Below, piece by piece: positions 34,692 to 43,864 of a stretch of 50,396 nucleotides of DNA; the first letter of the stretch is position 1; every line of letters begins with the position of its first letter. A program made the translations under genes and the position numbers. Origin of the DNA: Lachnospiraceae bacterium (GTDB lineage: Bacteria; Bacillota; Clostridia; Lachnospirales; Lachnospiraceae); contig JAIKVP010000127.1 in the NCBI GenBank assembly GCA_024685635.1, positions 1 to 50,396 on the forward strand. Direction: 5' to 3'. The notes under the pieces were generated by a model. The model was not told the DNA's origin. It saw only the letters and a list, made by a program, of their open reading frames with translations, and did not search any database.

Positions 34692-35486
34692 ATGGCAGTT
34701 AAGGGTGTAAGCAAGGCCAAGAAAAAAGATGGAAGCATCTACTACAGAAGTTCAATAACATATAGGTCTAAACATATCAGCTTAGGAAGCGCTGAAACAG
34801 AATCAAAAGCCGCTAAGCTATATAAAGAGGCGAATGATATTCTTAATAGCAAGAAATCTATTGATGATTATATAGGGGCAAAGACAGCATTAGCATTTGA
34901 CAAAATTGTAACTCTTATCAATTTTAGGGATACGAGAATCTACATCAGAAATCCAATATATCTTTACCGCAATTATTTCTTATATTATCTTGATGAGAAC
35001 ACTCCATTAATATTCGACACAGATGATTTGTTTTACTACTCTGAGCACAAGATTCAGCAGAAGGGTGGCTATCTTTTTGTGGCTGAATATGGTATGCAGA
35101 TAAACATTCTCTCAAGATATGGAATAAAAAACTATGGCGTATGCGGCAAGGATTATTTTCATGCCAATCAGAACAATCTTGATTACACTTACGACAACAT
35201 CGAGGTAGTTAATCCATACTACGGCGTAAGCCAGGTTATCATAAAAAAGAAGCCGGTCTATAAAGCCCGGCTTCACATAAATGGTAATTATTTAATTGGA
35301 AAATACGAATCTGCTGTCCTCGCAGCAATTGCATATAACAAAGCAGTTGATACTGTTATGGCAAATGGTTGTAACAAAAAATTCCAGACCAATTATATTG
35401 AGAAAATGTCAGCTGCCGAATATAAAGAAATATATTCTAAAATTAAAATAGCAGATAAAATAGCTGACTATAAAGCTGACAACTAA
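34692..35486 (+). CDS. AP2-domain DNA-binding protein with degenerate HNH-like core
   Basis: 264 residues. The N-terminal segment (3-48) follows the AP2 pattern: KGVSK, YYRSSITYRSKHISLG, then ESKAAKLYKEA. A middle part (about 111-174) ends HANQNNLDYTYDNIEVVN, which matches the second half of HNH_3 homing endonucleases (H, N, then dNI/NLe). The first catalytic His region is replaced by INILSRYGIKNYG. A second AP2 segment (177-222) has YYGVS, YKARLHINGNYLIGKY and AVLAAIAYNKAVD. Free-standing HNH-AP2 proteins are usually homing endonucleases. Here the nuclease half looks worn, so a regulator or an inactive relic is possible. The start has GATAAAGGGG upstream. No intron or phage gene is nearby. 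Confidence 0.75.
   Translation: MAVKGVSKAKKKDGSIYYRSSITYRSKHISLGSAETESKAAKLYKEANDILNSKKSIDDYIGAKTALAFDKIVTLINFRDTRIYIRNPIYLYRNYFLYYLDENTPLIFDTDDLFYYSEHKIQQKGGYLFVAEYGMQINILSRYGIKNYGVCGKDYFHANQNNLDYTYDNIEVVNPYYGVSQVIIKKKPVYKARLHINGNYLIGKYESAVLAAIAYNKAVDTVMANGCNKKFQTNYIEKMSAAEYKEIYSKIKIADKIADYKADN
35243..35274 (-). terminator. Terminator on the minus strand inside the AP2 gene
   Basis: Perfect 8-bp stem GAAGCCGG (35249-35256) / CCGGCTTC (35267-35274), ten-base loop, followed on the minus strand by TTTTTT (35243-35248). On the plus strand the same bases encode KKKPVYKARLH. It would stop transcripts of the opposing gene (35545-36249), which has no other strong terminator. Confidence 0.65.
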
Positions 35487-35544
35487 CAAACCCAAAACTA
35501 ATATCTAAGGAACTATACCGCCATAGTTCAACCGCTAGAGTGAC

Positions 35545-36249
35545 CTAAGATAGTCTGGCGTTCTGACTCTCATAGCTATCACACCAGTCTAAAATTGCTT
35601 CTGATATACCTACCGTCAAGCAGCCTCTTGTTCTAAGAATAATCTCTCTTGGCTCATCGCTATTTAGAGACTTAATCATAAATGAACGCACAACCATAAC
35701 CATATTACGTCTCATCTCATCGGTGTAACAGTTCAAGATCTCCCTGCTCTTTTTAGGTAATCTACTCATAACCGCTTCTACAATATCATCAACTACAGCA
35801 CAATTCTGATACTCGCTAATTGTATTAAATAGTATCGCATAATCGGTTGGAGGAATTCCTGCATGTCTAGCAATAAGTGCTCTTGCATCTCTAAGGTTTC
35901 TTTCAATATTAAGATCAAATCTGTCTATTCCATACTCGTCAAATGCTTCCATACAAACTTGAAAATAATACTTTCTCTTGTACTGTGGCAAGCCTTCAAA
36001 AAGCATATCAATACTCTTACTATCTTCATAAACCATAGAGTAAACCCAATATGTTACTATAATTAGCTTGTAATCATCGACAATGCTGTTATCATTAGGA
36101 AACTTAAAAAGCATCTTTATCTTGGCAGCTATATAGTGAAAATCTTCAACTGTCAAATCAAGTTCAGAAATAATACTTACTCTTCTAATACGATGAGCAA
36201 CATCTTTCTGAATGTCCATCAGACTCATATGCGCACTAGCGTAACTCAT
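35545..36249 (-). CDS. Unrecognised 234-residue soluble protein
   Basis: I do not recognise a family. The 234 residues are predicted mostly helical with no signal peptide or TM segment. There is a hydrophobic helix pair near 58-80 (KLIIVTYWVYSMVY) and a Leu/Ile/Arg-rich C-terminal half (IVEAVMSRLPKKSREILNCYTDEMRRNMVMVVRSFMI). It has AAAGGAGG eight bases before the ATG and a good promoter (36302-36330), so it is very likely a real gene. A 7-bp inverted repeat at 35510-35529 lies past its stop, without a T-run. The clean terminator is inside the convergent AP2 gene. Confidence 0.8.
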   Translation of the reverse strand: MSYASAHMSLMDIQKDVAHRIRRVSIISELDLTVEDFHYIAAKIKMLFKFPNDNSIVDDYKLIIVTYWVYSMVYEDSKSIDMLFEGLPQYKRKYYFQVCMEAFDEYGIDRFDLNIERNLRDARALIARHAGIPPTDYAILFNTISEYQNCAVVDDIVEAVMSRLPKKSREILNCYTDEMRRNMVMVVRSFMIKSLNSDEPREIILRTRGCLTVGISEAILDWCDSYESQNARLS

Positions 36250-36301
36250 ATAATTCCTCCTTTCCTCAATGATAAAAAATAGCTAAAAAATGCTTATATA
36301 T

Positions 36302-36330
36302 ATTATACAACATAAGAAAAATTTTGTCAT
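36302..36330 (-). promoter_or_regulatory. Promoter of the unrecognised 234-residue protein gene
   Basis: Minus strand ATGACA (36325-36330), 17 bases, TATAAT (36302-36307), about 60 bases before the ATG. Confidence 0.75.
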
Positions 36331-36471
36331 CAAAAAAACACAAGTTTCCAAAACTTTTTAAAATAACATTCGATAATTATCTAATGTTATATTTTTTTAA
36401 TCATTTTGAAAATTGTGTCATTTGTATCAACAATTAAAACATTTTATATTTATCTAATCTTATATAAATCA

Positions 36472-36810
36472 ATCGGGTTGGCCTATAAGCCGGGTTATGT
36501 CGTTGAATGATCATCTATCTAGACTAACTGTTGCCAGCTAGTTCAAGCGACCTACCTAAAAGCGCGGCGGGCCACCGCATAGCTTTTATTTGGTCTTGCT
36601 TCGAGTGGGGTTTACATCCGCCCATCCTGTTACCAGTCTGGCGGTGAGCTCTTACCTCACCTTTTCACCCTTACCGATTAATCGGCGGTTATTTTCTGTT
36701 GCACTAGCCTGAGGGTTACCCCTACCGGACGTTATCCGGCACCCTGCCCTGTGAAGCCCGGACTTTCCTCACCTGCATAAAAGCAGCCGCGATCATTTGT
36801 CCAACCCGAT
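36472..36810 (-). ncRNA. rnpB: RNase P RNA (class A)
   Basis: Catalytic RNA that trims tRNA 5' leaders. The P1 helix is a perfect 10-bp pairing of 36472-36481 with 36801-36810. The conserved core is present on the minus strand: GAGGAAAGTCCGGGCT, CACAGGGCAGGGTGCC, the ACAGTTAGTCTAGATAGATG region and CGACATAACCCGGCTTATAGGCC at the 3' end. The layout is the ancestral A type. Its 5' end lies about five bases after the kinase stop codon, so it is either read from a promoter inside that gene or cut from the operon transcript. No strong terminator follows. The 36250-36471 gap holds only the next gene's promoter. Confidence 0.97.
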
Positions 36811-36814
36811 AATT

Positions 36815-38479
36815 CTATACATTAAAATAACTTCCACCAATAAATTCCCTAATAATAGAGTTATTAGGTAAAATATCACTACTAACTCCCAAGAAATAAT
36901 CAAAAAATTTCAAAAGCCTTGTAGCTTCCTGATACTCCCTACAATCCTTAGGAATCGCAAACAGCAAAGGCTCAGCATACTGTTTTAACACAGCCAATTC
37001 ATAGATAAGGGCAGAGTTAAACATTGCATCTGCCTCTTCCTGATATGGGAAAATGTTAAGCTCCTCACCACGTCTTACAGAAGGCCACATAGCAATTGTA
37101 TCCTTAGCAGAAGTACCTCTGTGCTTAGCGTCTCTTACAATGCGTCTTATAAGTCTTCCGTCTGTAGTCGGAATTCTGTTATGCTCATCAATATTAAGCT
37201 GAGTTAAAGCACTAATATAAATCTTAAACTTATCATCATCGCTAAGCGAATTACTCATAACAGGATTAAGACCATGTATTCCTTCAATTACCAATACATC
37301 ATCCTTGCCTAGCTGCAATGTATTACCCTTATATTCTCTCTTACCAAGCTTAAAATTAAATGTAGGCATCTCGACCTTCTTGCCCTTAACAAGATCCGAC
37401 ATATTCTCATTAAATAAATCAACAGCCATAGCCTCTATACATTCAAAATCGTAATTGCCCTCTTCATCAACGGGAGTCTCCTCTCTGTTAACAAAATAGT
37501 TATCCATAGCAATAGGATGTGGATGCAATCCGTTAGCTCTTAGCTGTATAGATAACCTGTGTGAAAATGTAGTCTTTCCAGATGATGATGGTCCTGCTAT
37601 CAAGACAACCTTTTTCTGCTCATCAGCAATCCTTGATGCTATATTACCAATATTTCTCTCCATCAATGCTTCCTGTACAAGAACCATATCAGATATTCCG
37701 CCCTTAGAAATCAAATCATTAAGAGCTCCAACAGTACCAACTTCTAGCATATCTCCCCATTTTTCAGCCTGCTTTAAAACGTTAAAGAGTTTAGGCTGTG
37801 GCTTAAATGCATCCATCGCTGTAGGATCTTTTTTTGCTGGCAATACCAGCATAAAGCCATCCTCGTAAAGCATAATGTCATAATACTTAAGATATCCTGT
37901 AGATGGAACCATATATCCATAAAAATAATCTACGTAATCTTCTAGATAGTATACATTAGTTCTAGATACTCGCCTGTATTTTAATACCTGCGCCTTATCC
38001 TCCATTCCTCTATCCCTAAAGATTTTGACCACATCATCATTAGGAAGAGTCTGTTTAATAATAGGAATATCCTGCTGAACTAACTCATCCATTCTAGCCT
38101 TAATCTTATCAATTAAATCCTGATTAAGCTCCACCTTATCATTGCCCTTAAATTCACAATATAAGGCCTGGTTGATAGAATAATTAACACTTACATGAAC
38201 CTTGCCTAAATCCTTGGTTACATCATCAAGAGCCTTAAGAAGCATAAATAACACGCTTCGTCTGTACGCTTTTCTACCGACCTGCTCTTGCGCTGTAATC
38301 CATTCTATAGTGGTATCACCTGCAACCTCGCCTCTTAGTTCGGTAAGTTTACCATCGACTCTACACAAGACAATATCATACTCATAGTCCTTTTGGAACT
38401 CTTTTGCTAAACCATGAAGTGTGCTATATGGTCTAAACTGTTGAGTTGTTATCTCATCTTTATTCTTAATTCTTATCAT
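36815..38479 (-). CDS. TGS-type nucleoside (uridine) kinase
   Basis: 554 residues. The N-terminal half (about 15-250) resembles the TGS and editing-like domains of threonyl-tRNA synthetase (YDIVLCRVDGKLTEL, then HVSVNYSINQALYCEF). The C-terminal half is a P-loop kinase of the uridine kinase/phosphoribulokinase family with Walker A AGPSSSGKTTFS, AMDNYFVNREETP and VIEGIHGLNP. Such proteins are annotated as nucleoside or uridine kinases in clostridia and in some thermophiles. The role of the synthetase-like part is not established. It follows the Nif3-like gene by 12 bases and is the last protein gene before rnpB. Confidence 0.88.
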   Translation of the reverse strand: MIRIKNKDEITTQQFRPYSTLHGLAKEFQKDYEYDIVLCRVDGKLTELRGEVAGDTTIEWITAQEQVGRKAYRRSVLFMLLKALDDVTKDLGKVHVSVNYSINQALYCEFKGNDKVELNQDLIDKIKARMDELVQQDIPIIKQTLPNDDVVKIFRDRGMEDKAQVLKYRRVSRTNVYYLEDYVDYFYGYMVPSTGYLKYYDIMLYEDGFMLVLPAKKDPTAMDAFKPQPKLFNVLKQAEKWGDMLEVGTVGALNDLISKGGISDMVLVQEALMERNIGNIASRIADEQKKVVLIAGPSSSGKTTFSHRLSIQLRANGLHPHPIAMDNYFVNREETPVDEEGNYDFECIEAMAVDLFNENMSDLVKGKKVEMPTFNFKLGKREYKGNTLQLGKDDVLVIEGIHGLNPVMSNSLSDDDKFKIYISALTQLNIDEHNRIPTTDGRLIRRIVRDAKHRGTSAKDTIAMWPSVRRGEELNIFPYQEEADAMFNSALIYELAVLKQYAEPLLFAIPKDCREYQEATRLLKFFDYFLGVSSDILPNNSIIREFIGGSYFNV

Positions 38480-38491
38480 AGCTAATACCTC

Positions 38492-39277
38492 CTATAAAAA
38501 ATTACAAGGGCAGCCTGGTACATAGGTTAACAGTTCAATCCCCTCAGTATTGTTTTTAAGATATTCCTCTATAAATGCAATGAAAATGTATTCAAGTCCA
38601 TAGTGGGTAGCATCGATTATAGCAAGTCCATCCTCCCATGCATCAATTCCTTCATGATGACCTATATCACCAGTAATAAGAACTTCAGCATTTTTCTTAA
38701 CCGCTTCGCTTATCATACTCTTACCAGATCCTGGACTAATAGCTACTCTAGAAATAATCTTGTCTAAATCACCGTAAACCATAACATTTGGCATTTCAAA
38801 TTTATCCTTAACCATAAGGGCTAAATCTCTTATCGAAATGTCTGATGGCATCCTGCCAACTCTTCCTATACCCTCTGCTTTATCTTCATTTACCACTGTT
38901 ATCTCTAATGGTTCTTCAACATTTAGTCCTATTCTTTTGGCTGCAATATCAGCCATAGAACCCATAATGTCAAAGTTAGTATGCATAGCAAAATAAGCTA
39001 TATGATTCTCAGCCATAGCAAGAACTTTCCTTCCTCCAGCAGACGAATCATTAACCATCTTTATTCCCTTAAATATCATAGGGTGATGAGTTATAATCAT
39101 ATCTACATCATTATCTATGGCATACTCAACAGCATCTAAGGTATTATCAAGAGTGACTAAGATACGCTTAACACCCTGCTCAAAATGTCCTACCTGTAAT
39201 CCGACATTATCCCAGTCACAAGCGTAGCTTGGTGGACTTAATCTTTCTAGCAAATTAACTATATCTTTACACTTCAT
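38492..39277 (-). CDS. Nif3-like dinuclear metal centre protein
   Basis: 261 residues of the NIF3/GTP cyclohydrolase I type 2 family, which forms hexamers with a two-metal site. The metal-binding motifs are visible: THHPMIFKG near 62-70, MHTNFD near 97, and GHHEGIDA plus ATHYGLE near 213-236. The start SPPSYACDWDNVGLQVG is typical. Biochemical function in bacteria remains unclear. It follows trmK by ten bases, the usual neighbour in Firmicutes. Confidence 0.93.
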   Translation of the reverse strand: MKCKDIVNLLERLSPPSYACDWDNVGLQVGHFEQGVKRILVTLDNTLDAVEYAIDNDVDMIITHHPMIFKGIKMVNDSSAGGRKVLAMAENHIAYFAMHTNFDIMGSMADIAAKRIGLNVEEPLEITVVNEDKAEGIGRVGRMPSDISIRDLALMVKDKFEMPNVMVYGDLDKIISRVAISPGSGKSMISEAVKKNAEVLITGDIGHHEGIDAWEDGLAIIDATHYGLEYIFIAFIEEYLKNNTEGIELLTYVPGCPCNFL

Positions 39278-39287
39278 ATACGAACCT

Positions 39288-40010
39288 CTAATAATATTGT
39301 TTAAGTATTTTTTTGATTCCGTCTATCTGCTTTTGAAGAGCCGCTTGTGTCTCTTTGTTCTTTTTCACTATCTCAGTTTCAACGTCCTTCATGTAAGCGT
39401 TGTTAGTGACAATACGATTTCTCGCACTCATAAACACTACCATCTGCATTCTAATAGTCTCTTCAAGCAGTTCATTAGATTCCATAAGTAAAAGCTTACC
39501 ATATCTGTATTCTTCATCTAAGCAATATTCTTCAGAGCCAGGAACAGCATATATAATATTATACTTTTTACCTTCATCCATAAAATATTTTTCTGCTTTA
39601 ATCATATATCCTAATTTATGTAGTGTCCTTCTAACCTTTTCAGGCTCAGACTGTGGAGATAAAACTAGTTCTTTAGACCCTCTAAAGCCCTCGTTAGCAT
39701 TTTCTAATATGTTAGAAATTAAATCTCCACCCATGCCTGCAATAATAATAGTATCTACATCATCAGGATTAACAACGCTAAGTCCATCACCTAGCTTACA
39801 CTCAATAAGGTCAGAAAGCTCCGCCTCTTTAACATGCTCTCTCGCAACCGTGATTGGCCCTGCATTTATATCTACCGCAATCGCTTTAGGACATATTCCA
39901 TTTTTAACTAAGGCTATAGGAATGAAACCATGATCGGTTCCGATATCAGCTAGCCTGTTACCCTTAGTAACAAATCCCATTATCTCTTGCATTCTATAAG
40001 AAAGTCGCAT
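39288..40010 (-). CDS. trmK: tRNA (adenine(22)-N(1))-methyltransferase
   Basis: Methylates A22 of tRNA using SAM. 240 residues. The Rossmann SAM site is LADIGTDHGFIPIALV, followed by AVDINAGPI, AGMGGDLI and LSPQSEPEKVRR, which together mark TrmK. A helical coiled-coil domain closes the C-terminus (about 160-240). 18 bases separate it from rpoD and ten from the Nif3-like gene. Confidence 0.95.
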   Translation of the reverse strand: MRLSYRMQEIMGFVTKGNRLADIGTDHGFIPIALVKNGICPKAIAVDINAGPITVAREHVKEAELSDLIECKLGDGLSVVNPDDVDTIIIAGMGGDLISNILENANEGFRGSKELVLSPQSEPEKVRRTLHKLGYMIKAEKYFMDEGKKYNIIYAVPGSEEYCLDEEYRYGKLLLMESNELLEETIRMQMVVFMSARNRIVTNNAYMKDVETEIVKKNKETQAALQKQIDGIKKILKQYY

Positions 40011-40028
40011 CTATTCCCCTCCGAAGTA

Positions 40029-41987
40029 TTAGTCTAAAAAGTCTCTTAGCTTGCATCTCTTACTTGGATGCTTTAGCTTTCTAAGAGCTTTAGCCTCTAT
40101 CTGTCTAATTCTCTCTCGTGTAACATTAAACTCTCTACCAACTTCCTCAAGTGTTCTTCCTCTTCCGTCATCTATACCAAATCTGAGTTTTAGAACCTTT
40201 CTCTCTCTTTCTGTCAAGCTCTGTAACACTTCTGCAAGTTGATCCTTTAAAAGATTATTGGCCGCTTCTTCAGCAGGAACTGGCACATTATCATCCTTGA
40301 TAAAGTCTCCTAAATGGCTATCTTCCTCTTCACCAATTGGTGTTTCTAATGAAACTGGCTCCTGTGATATCTTTAAGATTTCTCTTACTCTTTCAACAGG
40401 AATCTTCATTTCCTCTGCAATCTCATCTGGCGTAGCTTCTCTACCCTTTTCCTGGAGCAACTGTCTTGAAACACGCATAAGCTTATTGATTGTTTCAACC
40501 ATATGAACTGGAATACGAATAGTTCTTGCCTGATCAGCTATAGCTCTTGTAATAGCCTGTCTAATCCACCATGTAGCATATGTAGAGAACTTGTAGCCCT
40601 TTCTATAATCAAACTTCTCAACTGCTTTGATAAGTCCTAAATTTCCTTCCTGAATCAGGTCAAGGAATAACATTCCTCTACCAACATATCTTTTGGCTAT
40701 ACTTACAACAAGACGAAGGTTTGCATCTGCTAACTGTTTCTTAGCTTCAACATCACCTGCCTCCATTCTCTTAGCAAGTTCAATCTCCTCATCAGCTGTT
40801 AAAAGATCAACGGTTCCTATCTCTTTGAGATACATCTTTACAGGATCATCCATATTAACGCCATCTAAAGATGTAGCTGACTCTGTATCTATCTGCTCAG
40901 TATCAAGATCATCCACGCTCTCAAGTAGGAAAACATCATCTTTATCTATAACTGTTATATCTTCTTTTTCAAGTCTGTCAAATAACTCACGCTGCATAGA
41001 ACTTGTGTAAACAAGATCCTTTAAGCCGTCATTGATAAACTTTCTATCAATATCTCCGCCTTTTTTCTTGGCTTTTTCAACAAGAGAGTCTAGTCTTGTT
41101 ATAAACTTTATCTGATTCTCCTCAGTATTGCCCTCTTTATCTATTTTTTCATCTATTGGTGCATCATACTCAAACTTAGACTTTAAGAGTTCTTCATCCT
41201 TCTTTAAGTCCTCCTCTTCGTAATCCTCATCATTTTCTGCATCTACATTATCTGCTTCTTCATTTTCGTCAAATGCTTGAGTGTTAGCTTTTCTTCTTGA
41301 ACGAGTTGTTGTGGCCTTAGCTGTTTCTGAAGTTTGCGATTTAGTCTTTCTTGTATTTGTCTTTTTCTCTTTATCTTCCTCTTCGTCCTCGCTAGTCTTC
41401 TTAGCCGCTGGCTTTTTCTTAGCCGTTGAAGCCTTTTTAGCCGGCTCTTTTTCTTCTATTTCCTTCTTAGCTGCAGTCTTTTTGGCTGTTGTTGACTTAG
41501 TAGTAGACTTACTGCTTGTAGTTTTACTAGTTTTCTTAGTAGCTGCCTTTTCGTCTGCGTCTTTCTTGCTAGTTGTTGTTTTCTTAGCAGCTGCTGCTTT
41601 TGTGCTAGTTTCTTTTTTATCTGCTTCCTTCTTAGAAGCAGTAGTTTTTTTACTTGCAGTTGTCTTCTTTGCTGCTGTAGACTTTGCAGTTGTAGACTTT
41701 GCAGCTGTTGTTTTTGCTGTTGTCGTCTTTGCCGTTGATGACTTAGCTGATGTCTTCTTCTCAGCAGTCGCCTTAGCTGTTGAAGCCTTCTTCGTAGTTG
41801 TAGTCTTTTTCTCTTCAGCATCTTTCTTGGCACTGGTCTTCTTAGCAGGCGTTTTTTTTGTTGTTGAACTAGCCTTGCTATCAGTTGCTTTTTTGCTAGT
41901 AGTTGTTTTCTTTGTTGTTGATTTACTACTAGCAGTTGTTGCCTTAGTTGTCTTCTTGGTTTCTTCACTACTCTTCTTAGCAGCCAT
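40029..41987 (-). CDS. rpoD: Housekeeping sigma factor (sigma-70/SigA) with histone-like N-terminal tail
   Basis: 652 residues from ATG 41987, chosen because AGGAGG lies six bases upstream. An upstream ATG at 42032 would overlap dnaG and lacks such a site. About residues 1-210 are almost only Lys, Ala, Thr and Ser with repeated AKK/SKK/TKK units, followed by an acidic stretch (about 215-280). Region 1.1 comes next ([17 protein letters not shown]), then regions 1.2-4 with [55 protein letters not shown], and the -35 binding helix [28 protein letters not shown]. subtilis SigA is 371 residues, so the extension is about 250 residues or more. It sits between dnaG and trmK. Confidence 0.97.
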   Translation of the reverse strand: MAAKKSSEETKKTTKATTASSKSTTKKTTTSKKATDSKASSTTKKTPAKKTSAKKDAEEKKTTTTKKASTAKATAEKKTSAKSSTAKTTTAKTTAAKSTTAKSTAAKKTTASKKTTASKKEADKKETSTKAAAAKKTTTSKKDADEKAATKKTSKTTSSKSTTKSTTAKKTAAKKEIEEKEPAKKASTAKKKPAAKKTSEDEEEDKEKKTNTRKTKSQTSETAKATTTRSRRKANTQAFDENEEADNVDAENDEDYEEEDLKKDEELLKSKFEYDAPIDEKIDKEGNTEENQIKFITRLDSLVEKAKKKGGDIDRKFINDGLKDLVYTSSMQRELFDRLEKEDITVIDKDDVFLLESVDDLDTEQIDTESATSLDGVNMDDPVKMYLKEIGTVDLLTADEEIELAKRMEAGDVEAKKQLADANLRLVVSIAKRYVGRGMLFLDLIQEGNLGLIKAVEKFDYRKGYKFSTYATWWIRQAITRAIADQARTIRIPVHMVETINKLMRVSRQLLQEKGREATPDEIAEEMKIPVERVREILKISQEPVSLETPIGEEEDSHLGDFIKDDNVPVPAEEAANNLLKDQLAEVLQSLTERERKVLKLRFGIDDGRGRTLEEVGREFNVTRERIRQIEAKALRKLKHPSKRCKLRDFLD

Positions 41988-42018
41988 AATAATCCTCCTA
42001 AATCGATACATAGTATCG

Positions 42019-43845
42019 TTAATTAATATCATCTTTAGTTACATTTATGTTAATCTTTGAAATCATTTGCCTATCTTTAATCATCTTTTGATAAAAGCCT
42101 GGTTCTTGATTCTCATCACTATTCATCTTTCTATCAATAGACGATTTTTTGACACGTCTTACTGCCTCTGTTACACAAGCGCTAGCAGCTATAATTTTTA
42201 TATTATCATCATCAGAATCTTCATCATCATAATGAATCTGTTGGTTAATAATAGTACTTATTTCGCTGTGCTTATCTACATCAGGGAAACTATCAATCAA
42301 CTCAACAAAGTTGATGTTTCCGTAGTTCTTAATGTGCTCATCATAAATTTCGGCTATTCTTCTTGTCATCGGATTAGTAAAATCATCTATATCTATTACT
42401 TCACGCATCTTATTCCATAAAGTCGGAAAATTAGCAGCCCAGGTTAATATAATCCTTTCTTGCTTTACTATTCCATCCTCAACGTCTTCTTTTAACTTGC
42501 GTCTTTCATTGTCACGGTTTTCTTTAATCTGATTATTTATATCTATCTTTTCCTGCCTTTCGCCTGCTTTAACAACTGCTTTATGTAATTCTTGAACACT
42601 GACATTGTATTTCTTTGAAACAGTTTTTTCATATGTCTCACGTGTCATCCCATCAAGCTTTGCCAAATACTCACTCGCACCCATCAAAAATTCGGACTTA
42701 TCCATAGGATCGTTTAAGTTATATTTTTGCTCAAGAGTATGAATTCTAAACATAACTGAAGCTTCTGAATCTACAATTCGTTTTTCAAAAGCTTCCGCTC
42801 CTTCATTTTTAATGAATTCATCTGGGTCCTTATACGGCTTCATAGAAACAACCCTGGTCTTTAATCCAACATAATCACATATTTCTATAGCTCTATTGGC
42901 AGCTTTGATACCAGCTTCATCACTATCATAGGCGAGATAAATTGTAGGATTATCCCTCTTAGACTTTAATAACATTGCCTGTTCTTCAGTAAATGCAGTA
43001 CCTAGTGAAGCCACAGCATTGTCAAAGCCCGCTTGATGCATAGATATAACATCCATATATCCTTCACAAAGAATAAAGCCAGATCTTTTTGAAGACCTTG
43101 ATTGGTATAGTCCAAACAGGTTCCTTTTTTTGGAGAAAAGTGCAGTTTCAGGTGAATTCATATACTTTGGTTTACCATCACCCATCACTCGTCCACCAAA
43201 TGCTATAGCCTTACCTCTTGGATCTAATATTGGGAACATCACTCGGTTATAGAACTTATCATATGCTCCATTTCCATCAAAAACGACTAATCCTGATTCT
43301 TTTATTATGTCATCAGAAAAGCCTTCTTTTTTGAGATATCTATATATTCCATCTCTAGTAACCTGTGAATATCCTAAACCAAATGAATGGATAGTATCAT
43401 CTGTTAATCCTCTATCTTTTAGGTATTTATAACCTCTTTGTTCTGGATCCTTTTTTAAGCAATGATAAAAATAATTAACCGCCTTGTGATTAATTGACTT
43501 TAACTCCGCTAAACGATCATATTTTTTCTTTTCTTCACTAGTCAGTTCAGTCGTGGGAAGAGTTATTCCTGCTCTGTCCGCTAAATACTCCACCGATTCC
43601 GAGAATGTCATATGTTCAATTTCAGTTAAAAAAGTATATATACTTCCAGCTGCATCACATCCAAAACAGTGATAAACCTTCTTAATAGGGCTAACGTGAA
43701 AAGAGGGACTTTTTTCTGAATGAAATGGGCATAGTCCAACATACTCGTTGCCCATTTTCTTTAACTGCACATGCTCACCTATTATGCTAACTATATCCGT
43801 GCTGTTGGTTACTTCATCAATAACTTCTCTTGGATAATATGGCAT
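42019..43845 (-). CDS. dnaG: DNA primase
   Basis: Makes RNA primers at the replication fork. 608 residues. The N-terminal zinc domain has Cys39, His42, Cys60 and Cys63 (CPFH ... CFGC). The RNA polymerase core has [25 protein letters not shown] and TOPRIM residues YDSDEAG. The C-terminal helicase-binding part (about 430-608) is variable and charged. It ends 31 bases before rpoD, the conserved macromolecular-synthesis order. Confidence 0.97.
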   Translation of the reverse strand: MPYYPREVIDEVTNSTDIVSIIGEHVQLKKMGNEYVGLCPFHSEKSPSFHVSPIKKVYHCFGCDAAGSIYTFLTEIEHMTFSESVEYLADRAGITLPTTELTSEEKKKYDRLAELKSINHKAVNYFYHCLKKDPEQRGYKYLKDRGLTDDTIHSFGLGYSQVTRDGIYRYLKKEGFSDDIIKESGLVVFDGNGAYDKFYNRVMFPILDPRGKAIAFGGRVMGDGKPKYMNSPETALFSKKRNLFGLYQSRSSKRSGFILCEGYMDVISMHQAGFDNAVASLGTAFTEEQAMLLKSKRDNPTIYLAYDSDEAGIKAANRAIEICDYVGLKTRVVSMKPYKDPDEFIKNEGAEAFEKRIVDSEASVMFRIHTLEQKYNLNDPMDKSEFLMGASEYLAKLDGMTRETYEKTVSKKYNVSVQELHKAVVKAGERQEKIDINNQIKENRDNERRKLKEDVEDGIVKQERIILTWAANFPTLWNKMREVIDIDDFTNPMTRRIAEIYDEHIKNYGNINFVELIDSFPDVDKHSEISTIINQQIHYDDEDSDDDNIKIIAASACVTEAVRRVKKSSIDRKMNSDENQEPGFYQKMIKDRQMISKININVTKDDIN

Positions 43846-43864
43846 TTAAATCCCTCCAAATAAA

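Noticed and set aside
39400..39933. Plus-strand frame of 177 codons opposite trmK
   Set aside because: Ser/Leu-rich antisense shadow without a ribosome site or family pattern. trmK on the other strand is certain.
41281..42060. Long plus-strand frame (259 codons) opposite the sigma factor tail
   Set aside because: It is the antisense reading of the Lys/Ala/Thr-rich repeat codons, giving Val/Leu/Phe/Ala-rich nonsense. No ribosome binding site, and the minus-strand frame is clearly sigma.
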